NCBI GenBank assembly: GCA_950022655.1 | Contig: OX465581.1 | Coordinates: 107,553,125 to 107,617,124, forward strand | DNA length: 64,000 nt | Direction of reading: 5' to 3' | DNA from: Alentia gelatinosa | Lineage: Eukaryota > Annelida > Polychaeta > Phyllodocida > Polynoidae | In this document: in pieces, positions 11,493 through 25,200 of the stretch | Numbering within the stretch: the first letter of the stretch is position 1 | Layout of the letters: each line of letters begins with the position of its first letter | The notes under the pieces: generated by a model | Databases searched by the model: none | What the model saw: only the letters and a program-made list of their open reading frames with translations | What the model was told of the DNA's origin: nothing | Program-made: the position numbers and the translations under genes

Positions 11493-13203
11493 TATAGGGT
11501 CATTTTCATGGAATTAGAACAATATGATATCAGGTGCCATGCAATTTAGTATAGTCAAGGGGAAGGGGAGTTTATTTCAATATTTCCAAGAGGACAACGT
11601 TTTCTGAGGTATTTCCAAGGTGGGGAGCTAAATGTAAGGGCCTAAATGGAAGGAACCCAAAAGTGTTTGCAACATGTGTGTGGGTGTAATATTAACATTG
11701 AGTGATCATATCATCATCCACTGATTTTGCCTGCCTCCTGTTCATAATTTCACAATCGCAGTGAACGTGTTCACCTCATATTATCAACGAACTACCGTTA
11801 ACTAACAAGGACATATACATGTAGATGACCAATAAGATCCTGTTCCGAATGTTCGTTGAACTACTACTCATAGCAAAGCCATATCACACCAAATAAGAAA
11901 TTCCATGGAACAAATAACACCCTGCCCACATCCCCGTCTAAATTTGCCATTTACTTGGGCAATAGAAAGGACTGACAGTCGGGGCGTGTCTCGCGCATGT
12001 CATGTGTGTGATCCAATGGATGGCGGGCTGGTAGGGTGGGCGTGGGCGAGGGCGAATCGAGGCGGTCATTAGCTGCCGAAAAGGGACCACAAAGGTGGAA
12101 AATGGACGACCTAGCGCCTGCCTAAATAGCCAGCGGCTGCTACAGAGAGCTGTGGGTCCACGAGCAATATCATATGGCTGTGGTTGACTACGGCTGACTG
12201 CTGATGGCTACTGGAGAATATCAGCATCATTACAATCATAATATATTTTTCCATACGTGGGATTGGGAACATCCATCAATAAATAGCTTGGAGAAGTGGT
12301 AAATGATCGCGGATATATGATGAGAGTATGAAAGTGGTTGTAGAAATAGCAGTATGTTATCAGCTACATGTAGCTGTAGATGGTCACTAATGGCTTTCTA
12401 TTGCCCCCTGGCGGCTGAGGTCTACAGTTGACAGCTGCTTCCACCTGTAATTATCTCCAATGAATAGAGGATGTTATTGACATTGACAAAAGGCCGGAGG
12501 TAGGTCGTTAAAGTGGTTACCTAAATCCTATTGTATGTACCTAATAGATGTAAACCATCTGGATACCTCACGAGCAACTGTCTCGTAAAGACTTTCTAGC
12601 CACAATCTGTTTCAACAGGAGTTTAAGGGTATATATCTAGAATAAGATGAATAGAAATCTCTATTAAAACGAAATGTATTTGGTATGAAAGGGAAGCGTT
12701 CTACTAGATACACACTACCAAAAATGTTCCGCATGAAGACGTTAATAGTAAAACACAATATTATGTAGACCACGTTCCGATTCATCAGACTACCATAATT
12801 ACCAGTACATGTAATTAATTATGACAACCTCCGACAAATGGTTATCGCCAATTAGAAAAACACATGTCATCAAGTTAATCAGTTCCCGGACGTGGGAACT
12901 GTTATATCATCAGATGCTGCTTCTTCTGTGTCACCAGTCTGTATACTAGTGGCCAGGTTTGAAACAATTTAAATGTCACTCCTCTCTCGACTTAATGCTA
13001 ATGTACTGCTAACACATACTTGTATAGTCAAGTATCAAAACCTTCTCAGTTTATAGAAAACCTCCCTCTCTTCTGCACCGTCATTTCTACTCCGCACTCC
13101 TTTTCTCTGCGCTGCTTCTTTTCCCAATCCTTCATCCTCACTCGTTCATTTATTTCCTTCTCTGATCCCCTGTATCCTTTCATGATCTTTGTTCTCATGT
13201 TTA

Positions 13204-13425
13204 ATGCCGGAGACACACCAAGCGAATAGCGACAGCGATCTTTAGAATCGCCGACAAAAATGTGCGTGTATTTGCGATGTTATTTCATAGTAATATCTCC
13301 CACCAATAAATTAGCATCTCTGACGCAATAATCAGGTGAAATATGAAAAAATAGCTCAGATATACGTCATTTTGTGTTGGCGATTCCGGAAATCGCCACG
13401 CTACTCGCTTTTTGTGTATCCAGCA
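13204..13425 (+). repeat. MITE, GCCGGAGACACACC family, first unit of a head-to-tail pair
   Basis: The 219-bp core (13206-13424) starts GCCGGAGACACACCAAGCGA and ends with a degraded complement (TTTTTGTGTATCCAGC). TTA lies at 13201-13203 on the left, with one or two bases of slack, and at 13426-13428 on the right, consistent with a 3-bp duplication. Confidence 0.65.
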
Positions 13426-13428
13426 TTA

Positions 13429-13649
13429 TGCCGGGAACACACCAAGCGAGTCAAGGCAGCCATCTCTGGAATCGCCAACACAAAATGGCATGTATGTGAG
13501 ATATTATTTGATAGGCCTATCTCTCACCGATAGTTTAGCGTCTCAGAAGCAATAATCAGGTGAAATATGAAAAAATAGCTCAGATATAAGTCACTTTGCG
13601 TTGGCGATTACGGAAATCGCTGCAATACTCGCTTGGTGTGTCTCCGGCT
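13429..13649 (+). repeat. MITE, GCCGGAGACACACC family, second unit
   Basis: A 219-bp core (13430-13648) with well-kept ends, TGCCGGGAACACACCAAGCG and its complement CGCTTGGTGTGTCTCCGGC. It is flanked by TTA at 13426-13428 and 13650-13652, a 3-bp target duplication of the PIF/Harbinger type. It is in the same orientation as the preceding unit and shares one TTA with it. Confidence 0.7.
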
Positions 13650-16600
13650 TTAGGAACTTTTCCTGTTGATGTCTAGTGAGGATGTGACCCTTGCCTTTGC
13701 GATGGCGTATACAACATCAAATAACCAACCATATTCTCTATATAAAAAACATCTATAACGCTGTATTGATGTATACGAACCGCTAACCTTAGCGATTGCC
13801 AATGGCTGTTTTAACTGCAGCTAGAATGAATGACATGCGGATGAAAGTTGACTTTGGCAAGTTGCCGAAACGATATCAGCCAGATGTCTACCAGGTGAAC
13901 CTTACCGTTCTTTCATTGCATGTCTGCACACGGACATACGTTAGTTTATAATCGTTAAGGGCTGAATTGATAATAAAAACATGCACATAAAATAAGAATC
14001 ACGTCAGCATATTGACATGAGAGGAATCTACACCCATGGATTCAACTGTATGGGGTCTGGGAGATGCACGTTTGAAGGCAAGGAGGTAAATTTTCGAATA
14101 TCAAAAGTATAAAGTATATAACCTGACTCTCATGGAGAGTTAGAGAACACGTTCGAGCAGCAGCATCGCACACCATGGGGACGGGGTCCCCGTCAGGTTC
14201 ATCTTGAAAAGGTCAGACCTATTGGCCTTAATGGGAGGTTGCCAAAAGGTCAAAAATTGGTTAAGTGTGCTCCATTTAAAGCAACATATAACCATCTAAT
14301 TAGAGCTAATCAACATGCACATACATAAGGGAGAGGGGGCATTGTATAGTAGTGTTCTTTATGTGTCTGTTCAAATGGTATACCTACTCTTCCATAGCCA
14401 TGGCTACCTTACCTACTGTGTGAACCATTGATATAACAAACAGGGTGTATTCTTCAAGCTAGCATTGACCAACCGAAATGATGGTCTAGGAGATGAAGGC
14501 ACCATAGTGTCGGTCCAAGCACATCGATGTCCCCATCACTAAACCATCTATACCTTGTTATCATACATAGATGAAATGGACAAACATTTCAAGTCTTCTT
14601 CCATGTTGTCATACCTCGTACTTTTTAATTTAAGCTGAATATAGGAAACATTCGTTTGGGCCAACTGCCAAGTTAATCCTTTTGTAGAAGAGCAACAGAG
14701 TTTAGGATACCTCAGAATAGAGATACATTAATTTCAAACCCGATTCATAATTGCAATGTTCAGTTCTATATAATTGCACTAACTAAAGTGCGTTTTAGTA
14801 TTGTCATACTTAACACGTAGCCTACTGGAGTACTTCAAAGACTCTTCCTAATGACCCAAAATAACACTGAGCTTTGATGTCTATTGACAATGTCAGCTTT
14901 TCAGCCTTCGGCATCGCCTATACTATTACGGCATTGCATGTCTATGTATTCCCTTCGCCCAAAGAAACATATCTGCTTTGGGGTAAAATAGGATTAGTCG
15001 GGCTTGCGTGCCCATGAGCTAAAGGTGCTGGCAATAACATCTCTTCCAGACTATTATGTTACATAGTCTGGTAGAGATGCATGTACGTCCACAGGAATTA
15101 TGATAATGAGAGCCCACCCTTTCAGGAATGCTGTGTTTCAAGCAGTTACAGGGCTGTCAGATTTTCTGGATATGTTGACTCTAGGTGTCTATAGAGTTAG
15201 CCTGTCAAACGTAAACAGGCCAAGAAGCTACATTTTCACCAAATACTACACCCGCCTATTCTGGGTTCTACTATTCAGTAATCATCAAGTTCTAAAGTGA
15301 ATGAATGCATCAAAGTTCCTCATGGAAGCCGACGCATTGTACTCAACGTTATTTGCATATCTCAAATATTTTTTGCCATACATACTAAACTATTCTAAGC
15401 AATACATTGTCCTCTCGTTAAAGAGGCTTTCAGTATAGTCGTAATACACTATGATTCGAGAAATATTGCATGCATAAATATAATTATCTACCAGTATATA
15501 CAAAGCAATGTTGTATCTTTTCGGACACAATCAAATTGAAGTCTTCAGTCACACTGGCAACATGACATTTCAGATAGAAAATCATCAACTTGGTCGAATA
15601 AAACTATATTTACAATGATGAATAAGCCATATGCGTTCTAACTAATTCCGAAAATCGGTAATTCTCCGTTGAGTATCTGACTTGTGAGCGACATCGTAGA
15701 GTGTGTCGGTAACCTTGGTCAGCTGCCCCGACACGGCCTATCCTTCTGACGCAAAATTCGACAGGGAAGCGCTTTCGGATTCATCGGGAACCCGGTGGAC
15801 ACCCAACATCCCACCCCAACCCCCACCTCCACACACATCCTTGCTGTAGATTGACCCATCTATATATAGTATAGACACATTATTGTTCTTCTGACTGCAG
15901 GTCTATCTTCATAAACTTTACATTTATAAGAGACAGTTCCATTCAAATCCACTCGCAAGACATGTCCCCAACAGGGAACAAGATTTGAACACATAGCTAT
16001 CAAAAGTATATCGATCACATACAATCCAGCCCGGAAGGACTTGAAAATGAAAATTAACTTCTACCATGACCAAATCAATATGAACCCGATCTCCCGTTTG
16101 GGACCAATGTAAGAGAACCGTAGTTATATGGCTTCCTTAACATCGTTTTGCGGCACTGTATATATATGAAAATAGAGAACCATTACAGAAGTGATCCTCC
16201 TATTGAATCTGTCTTGTCATGCAACTACATTTTTTTGTATAATGATTATTTGGAGAAGTACCTTGGAGAGACTCTAGCGTATCCTGCCCTTGCATTTAAG
16301 CTATGCCATTTACAGTCCTAGGTAACAGCATAGACCTATGAGAGTTATAATACATGGGGCTCAGGTGCCACTCCATCAGAGAGGAGGGCGTGCGTAAGAT
16401 AGTGAACACCTGAAGCCCTTCATCACCTTATGTCCTTACAGGCAGTCCAAAACAATGTGAAGGGCATTCAATTGCAGCTGAGGTTCATATTTGAATATTT
16501 CCATTTCTAATGTGCTCTGGTCCACCCCCTCTTATCAGGAAACAAATGCTTCAGGCGCCAAGTTTGAAACATCAGAATATATAGTGATAAAAACTAATAA

Positions 16601-16694
16601 TTCTATACATTACTTTATACTGATCATGATACCTTTCTCAACACAAGAAAATAAGTGAAAATAGAATAATACAAAAGCTGGTTTCTTTGTGTTA

Positions 16695-16934
16695 GGCCTG
16701 GCGTCCACCTACTACGATAGAAATTTAGACCCACCGATATGGCACCGATACAAAAAACCAAATATCGGAGACATATCGGGAAGGTGCAAAATCGTAGACA
16801 TATGTCTAGACATGCCAATCCACCACGCATTGTATGGGGTTTTTAGGTGTTCTTCCGACGCGATTTTGAATTTTGATCGGGAGGTGTATCGTAGACCACA
16901 TCGGAGTCATATCGTAGTAGGTGGACGCCAGGCC
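16695..16934 (+). repeat. PIF/Harbinger-like MITE, copy M1
   Basis: Terminal inverted repeats GGCCTGGCGTCCACCTACTA and its complement, flanked on both sides by TTA (16692-16694 and 16935-16937). It is 240 bp long with an internal deletion relative to the 282-283-bp copies. The interior repeats the motif CCGATA. It has no transposase. Confidence 0.8.
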
Positions 16935-16937
16935 TTA

Positions 16938-19900
16938 TTGACTAAACTGCGCTCCGAACGCCACAATACTATTGATGTTCATGTCCTCGTGTGACTTTAT
17001 TAAATGTTTTCTATACTCAGCACGTGCCACCTTCACATCAGTGCAGTGAACCACGACAAAGCCTCTCATTAAAAAGAAGTACGGATAAGTACTTTCCGTG
17101 GAGCCTGGGTTTAACCCCAATGCATACAACTTTGTGAAGGAGCATATTTCGGATGGTTTTGTTTGTTTCCTGGATTCTTAATCTCGTGACCGGACTAAGA
17201 ACATAACAAAAATCCCTTCACGAAGTTATTATTGGGTGACTGATTTAGACATAGGACCTCAAAATAAAAATGTCTATTGTTGAATGTATATCGTCTAGAA
17301 TTTAGACCATTCACACGGTCTGTATTCCGGATACCGATGAATCTGAAATACTCTCTAAACACTATCTAATACATTTACTCTAAAAACACACTCACCAACC
17401 ATTCTCAATGTATCGGCTTATACCTGTTATATCGTTGGATGTTTGCATGCTAAATTAGGGTTCACATTACCTGTAGTCGAGTCTCTGGCATGCCATTTGT
17501 TTGCGCTCCTTGTTTGGACTGACGTTTCCATTGATTTTGTATTTTTTCCTTGATATAACGCTAGTTGTTCGTATAGCATAAAATACGGTAAAAACTCTTC
17601 AAGGGCTCTATCATCTAGCAGTTTATTTTGGTGAGTAAGTGTCCTTTAGCTGGACTAAGCTATGTTATATAGCGGTATCCATGATACTAAGTCCATATCA
17701 AAAACCTCTGTAATACTACTAAAAATCATAACATAAACACAGTGTTATTGATGTGTTAGATAGAAGGGCGTTTAGATGAGAGTACTTCAGATCTTTACGA
17801 TTAATGCGCCTGTTAATTTGAAAGTGTTTTTTAATCAGTGTTGGATGGGCTACGTACTGGGGGTGTACTACGATAAATTGAAGGGTACATGCTGGGAGGG
17901 AAAATCAATCCTTTTTCGTAATTTAATAAAAATGAATTGAAGACCCATATATTTCAGTTAGTCTATAGCTCCTCCCACTCAAGAAAGTTGTTTATCATAG
18001 AGGTTTTTAGTCAGTGACTATGGTGCGTGAAAAACTATAGATTGTAGCGGCGTACTCCCAATAGAGGAACCAGTCCTGGATGGTCGTCATTAATCTAAAT
18101 TAAGTCGCAAAAGGTGAACAAAAAGCAGACAAGCTGATTTGATATTCAAGTGAATTTATTTTTGGTTAATTATACATCGAGATAAGGGGCCATTTGAATT
18201 GATAATTTGCAACGTTTCGTCTACATTAAGCAGAATTCTTCATGTAATATGAATATTCATTTGAATGATGCAACATCAAGTTGTCAGAGGATAAAGGTTT
18301 ATCAAGATACATTACTGTAACTGTATTACTCTCAAACCCCTCTGTTTCCCCTAGGGTATAGCTTTTTCTAGGCCCTTGCCTGGAGAGTGGTATCCCAGAC
18401 TGAATACACATTTACAACCCTCGATTCTGCAGCATCTGATCTAAACTTTATTCATCAAAAATAGACGTGCCCTATTGATAAAGAACCTGGTAGTATTTGG
18501 TTCACTCTTTTTATTGTGTCACCAACAGATTTCTCCCGTGACAGCTTCGTATCTACGGTTGCCCCTAGATTTTAGTATGAGTCGTATTGGGTATTTTAAT
18601 ACTTTCACTAATAAATTTACATTGTTCATACCTCATACCTGTAGTGTGGAAAGACGCAGGTAGAACTTGTGATCTAATTAGCGTCATCAGCCAAACGATA
18701 GCACTTATTGAAGGAGTGATAGGCATGGTCATTTGCAAAGCCGTACCTGAAACCCATGAAATTAATTGGATCAACGCAAAATAGAAGTTCACCAAGGGTT
18801 AACTCTTCTGTGGATAGAGTAGCATTTTTTTTTCTGTGCGTATCGTCTATCACAAATGCTAGGATGAATTCTAATTTAAAAAAAACTCTTCTTTTCTATC
18901 TAAAACATTGAATAACATTGGTATTGCAATAAATATATCTGAATGAAGGCATGTATGGAGATAAGGTGATGTGAGACACGTATCTGTTGGAGGAACGGAC
19001 TAGGTATTCGTGGTGAGAGGAATGCAACACCTCAGAAAAGCTGGAAAGGAAATACGTGTCCCGTCAGCTCGGTGCCGGACGAAATGTGTACTCAGCCCAG
19101 GAGCACCTCAATTAGCTGGCCATAATATAACACACGGCACGAGCAGCTCCCTGACCTGTTCACCAGCCATCTGCAGGTAGCCCAGAAAATATATATGTTG
19201 CAAACTGAAAAAAACCCACTAAGTGGTGCATATTCATGGATAGTAATGATGATATATTCTAATGTCAGACAGGGAATATCCTGTCCTAGATAATTCCCTT
19301 TTCAGTAAACTGAACAACAAAACTTCATGGGGAAATTACTGGAGCCTTTGTTACATATTCACTCTGGCATTAGGGTTACATAAGACATTGACAATAATAG
19401 GTTGCTATTTATAAAGGGTCATTTGCTGTACCTGTCAACATCAAGATCATCTAATTCCCAACATGATTAAGTTAATTATAGAGGTAATAAGCATCTTTGC
19501 AGATGTTAAAAGTGAGATATAAAACCTAGATTTTTGTTTTTATTTGTAATGGAGGGAGTTCATGTCCTCAAAATGTCATTATGTTTGTTACAGAATAGTC
19601 CGATTTCTAATCGCCGATATTCGGTACCGATACATATGTTATCGGGAACTAATGACCGACTATTATCCCTTTTCCTCAGAAATCCGAAGTGGAAATTGAA
19701 AGACCAAATAGTCGACGACCGATCTCTGTACCTCCTTTTTGTGGGTTTTTTGTAAGTTTCTCTGTAATATCAATATACTGCCTCCCAACAAATATCCAAT
19801 AAGATATCACCCCTCAATGACTTGTTACCAGCATGCCAATTGCGATAAACTATGACATATAGGGCACAGAGTGATTGCTAGTTCCGCCATCATCCACCAG

Positions 19901-20706
19901 GCAATTATAAGATAGCGTCACTGTAGTCGGGGGACAACCACTATTTTCAGCCGTTACAATCTATAGATAATAGTGAGATGAGGCTAAAACCCTTTTATGG
20001 TACAACCAAATCCATCAATAACTGGACCCGCCAACTGATGTTTTGGATGGCGTCGGTGGGTCAAGATGGCTACCTCCATAACACAATAGCTACGTGCACT
20101 ATAATTTGGCCTACAGCGCAGGAAAATTGTAATATCAATGTAGTGTCTAACCTCCTGTACAATGATGGTCTCCACAGACCTGATTATCTCCCCAGCCTCA
20201 TTAAATCTCTATTGTCTGTCTTTCCCAATGTGAATTACCAATCAGCACAGGCAAGGTAACCTTTTGAAATTGATTTACCTCATCAGAAGAAGCATTACTC
20301 TGTCAACATTGCTGATGCCTGATGGTAAACATTCGTGGACGTTTATACTTGGTGGTATGCTAAAGCGACCATTGCTGCCTACCTTTAAGGGAGGCAGGCA
20401 TGAGCAACTAATGAATGCAGTTTGGTTATGGACCTGAAAATCATATTACTACGACACTATTATCTGATGTTTTACGGGGTCCTCTATGTTTTGGATATCA
20501 ACAATATAAGATTTATGAAAATGGAAATTCACACCTACAAAACTCTGGTAAGGCAATCAAGTCAAGGATCTAGTGCTTGGTTAGTCCGCGGGAATTTACA
20601 GTACACCGACTAACGGGTTAGTTGAGTAATTTAGTCTGGTACATGGGGACACTTTTCTGGACCTTGTACAAAGGTTATATAGTATTTAAGTTGTCATAAG
20701 ACAGTC
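16938..20706. other. Non-coding host DNA, no gene recognised
   Basis: Nothing convincingly coding is seen. A segment at about 18190-18245 has, on the minus strand, a GACGAAACGTTGC motif reminiscent of Penelope-like element termini, but this is weak. Confidence 0.5.
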
Positions 20707-20709
20707 TTA

Positions 20710-20992
20710 GGCCCGGCGTCCACCTACTACGATATGGCACCGATATGGTCTACGATGCACTTCCCGATACAAAAATCAAAATCGCGTCGGAAGGTCACCT
20801 ACTATCGGGGCAGTTGACCACGTTTCTGCGATTAGACACCGATAAAAACCCCATACAATGCGTGGTGGATTGGCATGTCTAGACATATGTCTACGATTTT
20901 GCACCTTCCCGATATGGCACCGATTTTGACATTTTGTGTCGGTGCCATATCGGGAGGTCTACGATTCTATCGTAGTAGGTGGACGCCAGGCC
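20710..20992 (+). repeat. PIF/Harbinger-like MITE, copy M2
   Basis: 283 bp bounded by GGCCCGGCGTCCACCTACTA and the complementary right end. It is flanked by TTA on the left and TAA on the right. CCGATA/TATCGG occurs many times inside. Closely related to M3 and M4. Confidence 0.8.
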
Positions 20993-21044
20993 TAACGAGC
21001 AGGAATATTGACAGCGATTTGGTGTTTCCCTTGATGACCTATAT

Positions 21045-21130
21045 CTAGAATGATGGGTAATACATGAATCATTCCATGATTCTGATCTGCATGGTCGTAT
21101 TCTCCTTGTATTTGATACTACTACGCTACG
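21045..21130 (+). repeat. Truncated member of the 38.6-kb/63-kb repeat family
   Basis: TCTGATCTGCATGGTCGTAT followed by TCTCCTTGTA matches the left arm of the hairpin MITE at 38795. The right arm is missing. Confidence 0.5.
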
Positions 21131-22256
21131 TCCTAAATAGTATAAAATAGTTATCAATAACGGAGAATTGATACCTATTTCCCGTTTGTTTGTAATATTA
21201 GAATGTGATTAATTTTTGCTTATTTCTATTCTAGACGAAATATAATACAATTAACGAAGATACTGATATATATGTATGCTTTTATTATATAAGACCGACG
21301 TTTTGACTTAGTAATTGTCTTTTTCAAGGTTATACTATCTTTGTTGTGAGTAAGGTACTCTGTGAGTCGTTAAAGTTGCTTATTTCAGTTGACTGTAGAT
21401 TGGCTTGTTCTTGTCAGATTTTGGGTTGCTTATTTCATTAATACATATGGATCGCCATGTCTGCCTAGACCGATCGTTTCTGAATTTGTGCATACGCAGC
21501 GTCTAGAAGCATCTTACTGAGTTATAATGGGATTGCCATCAGCCATATTGATGTTATTTAGAACTGATATATATCCGTCCTTCTACATAGATTCTATCCG
21601 AACCGTGGTTCAAAGAGAGGAAACACACCTGTTCCGCTGCAAGATGAAAGCTGACTCCAAGATTATTTACAGAAGTGAACAATAAAGAAATAGCCGAGAG
21701 TTGCTCTGACACAAGCACTGCTATATATTCAAAAGATTCAGTGTCTAATCAAGCGGCTACATCTGTCATAATTCTATAAGGCAGAGAGTTGACGGTAATG
21801 ACGTCATTACCGGCTGGGGACCGTGCTGTTATGAACGCTTATCACTGCTGATTTGGCGCTATATTGCTTTATCACGGCAAACGTGGAAACGCCGGTGGTC
21901 TCGTGACTTCTCGTCTCACGAGAAACTGTGTATGACGTCACACTAGACATTACAGCGGGTTGGTCGCAATCACAGCAGCACCACCTAAGCCTTTCCACTG
22001 TAGAATTTGTGACTATGGCTACTTTGATGGCTTTGCTTACTCTTTCCCCCGGCTTAGATTCTCTTCATATCCGTGAAGGGTGTTTAGGCCAATGTTATTT
22101 TACTAACAAAGTATTCACAGAGAGTATTTCACTTTTGACTCCTATATATGAAACAACAGACAAAGACGAATAGTGATGCACTTTGTTTAAATAGTCGTAC
22201 AAGCACTCATTCCTGTAGTATCAGGGGGGATCCCAGTGGGGGCACAGGAGCCCCGT

Positions 22257-22278
22257 GCCCCCCCCCCCCCCCCCCCCC
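22257..22278. repeat. C homopolymer
   Basis: About 22 consecutive C residues, immediately downstream of a small hairpin with arms GGGGCAC/GTGCCCC. The length is likely unreliable in an assembly. Confidence 0.9.
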
Positions 22279-25200
22279 AAATCTTCCCAGAATCACACCT
22301 ATTGTGAGGGGGCAGGGAGTCACACACCCATCCCTAAAAAAGTGCATGATTCTGTACATTCTTTTGTCCAGTGTCATTCAACAAAGCAACTATGTCACAT
22401 AAAAAGACTAAATGCAAAGCTCTTTGGGGGATCTTGCCTCCTGTACTGCTTCTAATCTTCTCAAGTAATCTCAGGTCTGTGACCGTCCCATTCCCTGAAA
22501 GAAAATCATGGGTAGAGATTGCACAATATATAAAGCCCACAGGAGGGGATTTGCCACTGGACCCCCACTGATCTCCCTAGGTAGTCTCAGGGTATGTACC
22601 ACAACCTTCTTCCCTGAGACAAAATTTTGGGAACAGCTTGTATAATGTATAATGGGTGATGGGTTTTGTCTTCGATAGTTCTGGAGAATATTTATGAAGC
22701 ATGGATGATGCCAGTCTTTATTTTAAAACGATACCATTCAAGACAGTAAAATCAAATCCACTTTGTCCTTTGCCGCTAGTATGATCATCCCTGTAGTACA
22801 CGAGTACGGAATGGGTTTTCTCAGTTGTCCGCCTTAGCCTAACTAATGTGGTGGTGTTGATAGACATGGACATGTTTCCTTAATGCAGTATACACAGACC
22901 AGCCTTCTCCTGTTACAAATGCAGACCAGAATAACCAGTGAGAGAGTACCAATGACAGACAGACGGAGAGGCCACTTAATAAGACGATGGCAGTGGTAAT
23001 ATTCGTGGAGCGAATCATTTGTAATTAATGCAAATTTTCTGTCGTCTTCTTAGGCCGAATTTACACCTGCCGACGGTAAATGCACCGATAAATATTTGGG
23101 GAGATAAAGGTCGGTCGGTGGTGCTCCCCGATAAAATATCGGAATCGATTATCGTTGATACTCCAAGTATGCAATTTGTTTGGTTGTTTTTTTGTTTTTT
23201 GTTTTTTTATTTAATCTTTATTGACGTTTAGTTCATAATACATTTATACGATCTTCCACCAAGTCCGTCCAGAAACAATCCAATGGACGTTCATTGAGAC
23301 ATCCCTCCTCCTGAGTGTTATAATGTAACGATAGTAAGACAGAGAGTACAATACAGTGTTACAGAGACATAGCACAATTAGTAGTACAGGAACATAGTTA
23401 AGCTCATTCGTACCTACCAAACATCTAAGCCAATGAATAGGTGCACTAACTGGCAGTTGAGGGGTAGGGTAGCAGGTCCCTTCCCATGCTGATAAAATAC
23501 ACAGGAGGTTTTAGGTTGTCTTTTTTTAAAATAATTTATTGGTAACATTTCAACAATAAAGTTGGTTTTTAAGTGTGACCACCACTATATCTTAGGAGAT
23601 TCAAAGTTTCACAATCCAAGGATTGACTAATATTTACATGGACAGCATGAGATGAGTATGATAAAATGTTAATAAATATGAGGTTCTGACAGCTTTTTGT
23701 ATCATCATGCTAGTTACACTTGATGTGCTGACATATAAGTGGATCCAATTCAGACTGCGTGTTATTGTTCAGGCCATAAGGATTAGAGAGCGTTATCTGA
23801 CTAATTATGATTTGGGTTTCCTGGGGAAGGCAGTTCCATGGCTGTACCTCAAAATAAAGTAATAAACAATGCCGTTTTGATAGTAAAAACTATTACAAAA
23901 CTAAAGAAAAATGATGGTTTTATCATAAAGTAATTTATAATCAGAACTTCAAATATAAGATTTGAATTGCCATGGATTGACTAATGGCCACAGATTTAAA
24001 AATACATCAACAGTGATCTCCCCTATGTCCAGAAATCGGAATGAGCGGACAATCGTGTAAATAAATGAAATAAGCATTTGCGTTTACAGTCTACGCGTGT
24101 ACAGAAGCAGGCATATATGAGCGTCCAAGATGCTGGATATTTCTAAGTCCGCGGTGTCTCACTTACGCGGAAACATTACGTATACATTATACGTCCTGTG
24201 CTAGTGTAAACGCCAGGTTTAGTGTCGCTGCCACTTTACCATCAGTAATCAGGGCACCATTTGAATAAATAGGCCATTGAATATATGGCGGAATATGCCT
24301 GTACGTGGATTTCAATATTTTTTTTAACTTGACAGATCTCCTGTAAACAATAGTCCCTTGTGTTATTTGGATGCTTTGTGCCAACATAATATGGGGGTGT
24401 CAACCTTTCAAACACAGGATACCAGATTCTCATTGTCCTGCGCCTCAAGGCCTCCCGGCCATCATTGCATCTCTCATGTTCCATAAAAGAAGTGTGCGGA
24501 ATTGAGACACTGCTTTCACAAAAAAGTGTGAATTAATGGAACGTGACTGAATGAAATCTTGGGTAGTTTTCAAAATATTTATTGGAAGGATGTCCTTCTT
24601 CAGGAGGATATTACAGTTGTGAGATGTCAGCAGTTACTCTGGCATAAATAGCAATACAGGCCTAAACTATATATGATATAAGCGTATTACTTGTGAAGAC
24701 CGTGCATCAAATACAGCATATACCTGTAATGACATCTTTCCTCGGCTTCTATGATGGTCGCAAGGACGGAGCATATATGTATACATGATAGATTATATAT
24801 GATAGAGATTATTAATATTCAATTGCAATCATAATAGAGAATAAGGACGACTGATTTGTGATCAAGTCTAGATGGTAACTTGAGGAATGAGACGTTACGT
24901 TGCTGTTTGCCTGCACACTCAGTTTTTTTTATATTTTAAATACATCACAGAGGTCCCTAGGTCATATCTTTATCTAAATCAATATCAATCAAGTGTGGAA
25001 TGTTATTTCAATAAAGGTGTAGCTTGTGAGAATGCTACTAGGCCATTACATATCATAGCGGCTTGACCATATCCCAGGCATAGTTGTAAGGGAAAATGAT
25101 TGAAATGTCCTGCAGCTGCACACTCTACAACGTATTCTTTGGCATGTGTCCGTTTCTCTAGCTACTGTTTACCTTGAACCTGCCGTACACATCTGGCTAG

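Larger units (their letters stand above)
10441..16694. other. Non-coding host DNA with MITEs, no gene recognised
   Basis: AT-rich sequence with only short chance frames. It contains three members of a MITE family at 11284, 13204 and 13429. No exon, tRNA or retroelement protein similarity is recognised. Confidence 0.55.

Noticed and set aside
23051..24222. Further members of the CCGATA MITE family (also near 19606-19680)
   Set aside because: CCGATA-like motifs occur but the GGCCYGGCGTCCACC ends are absent; similarity may be chance or very old.
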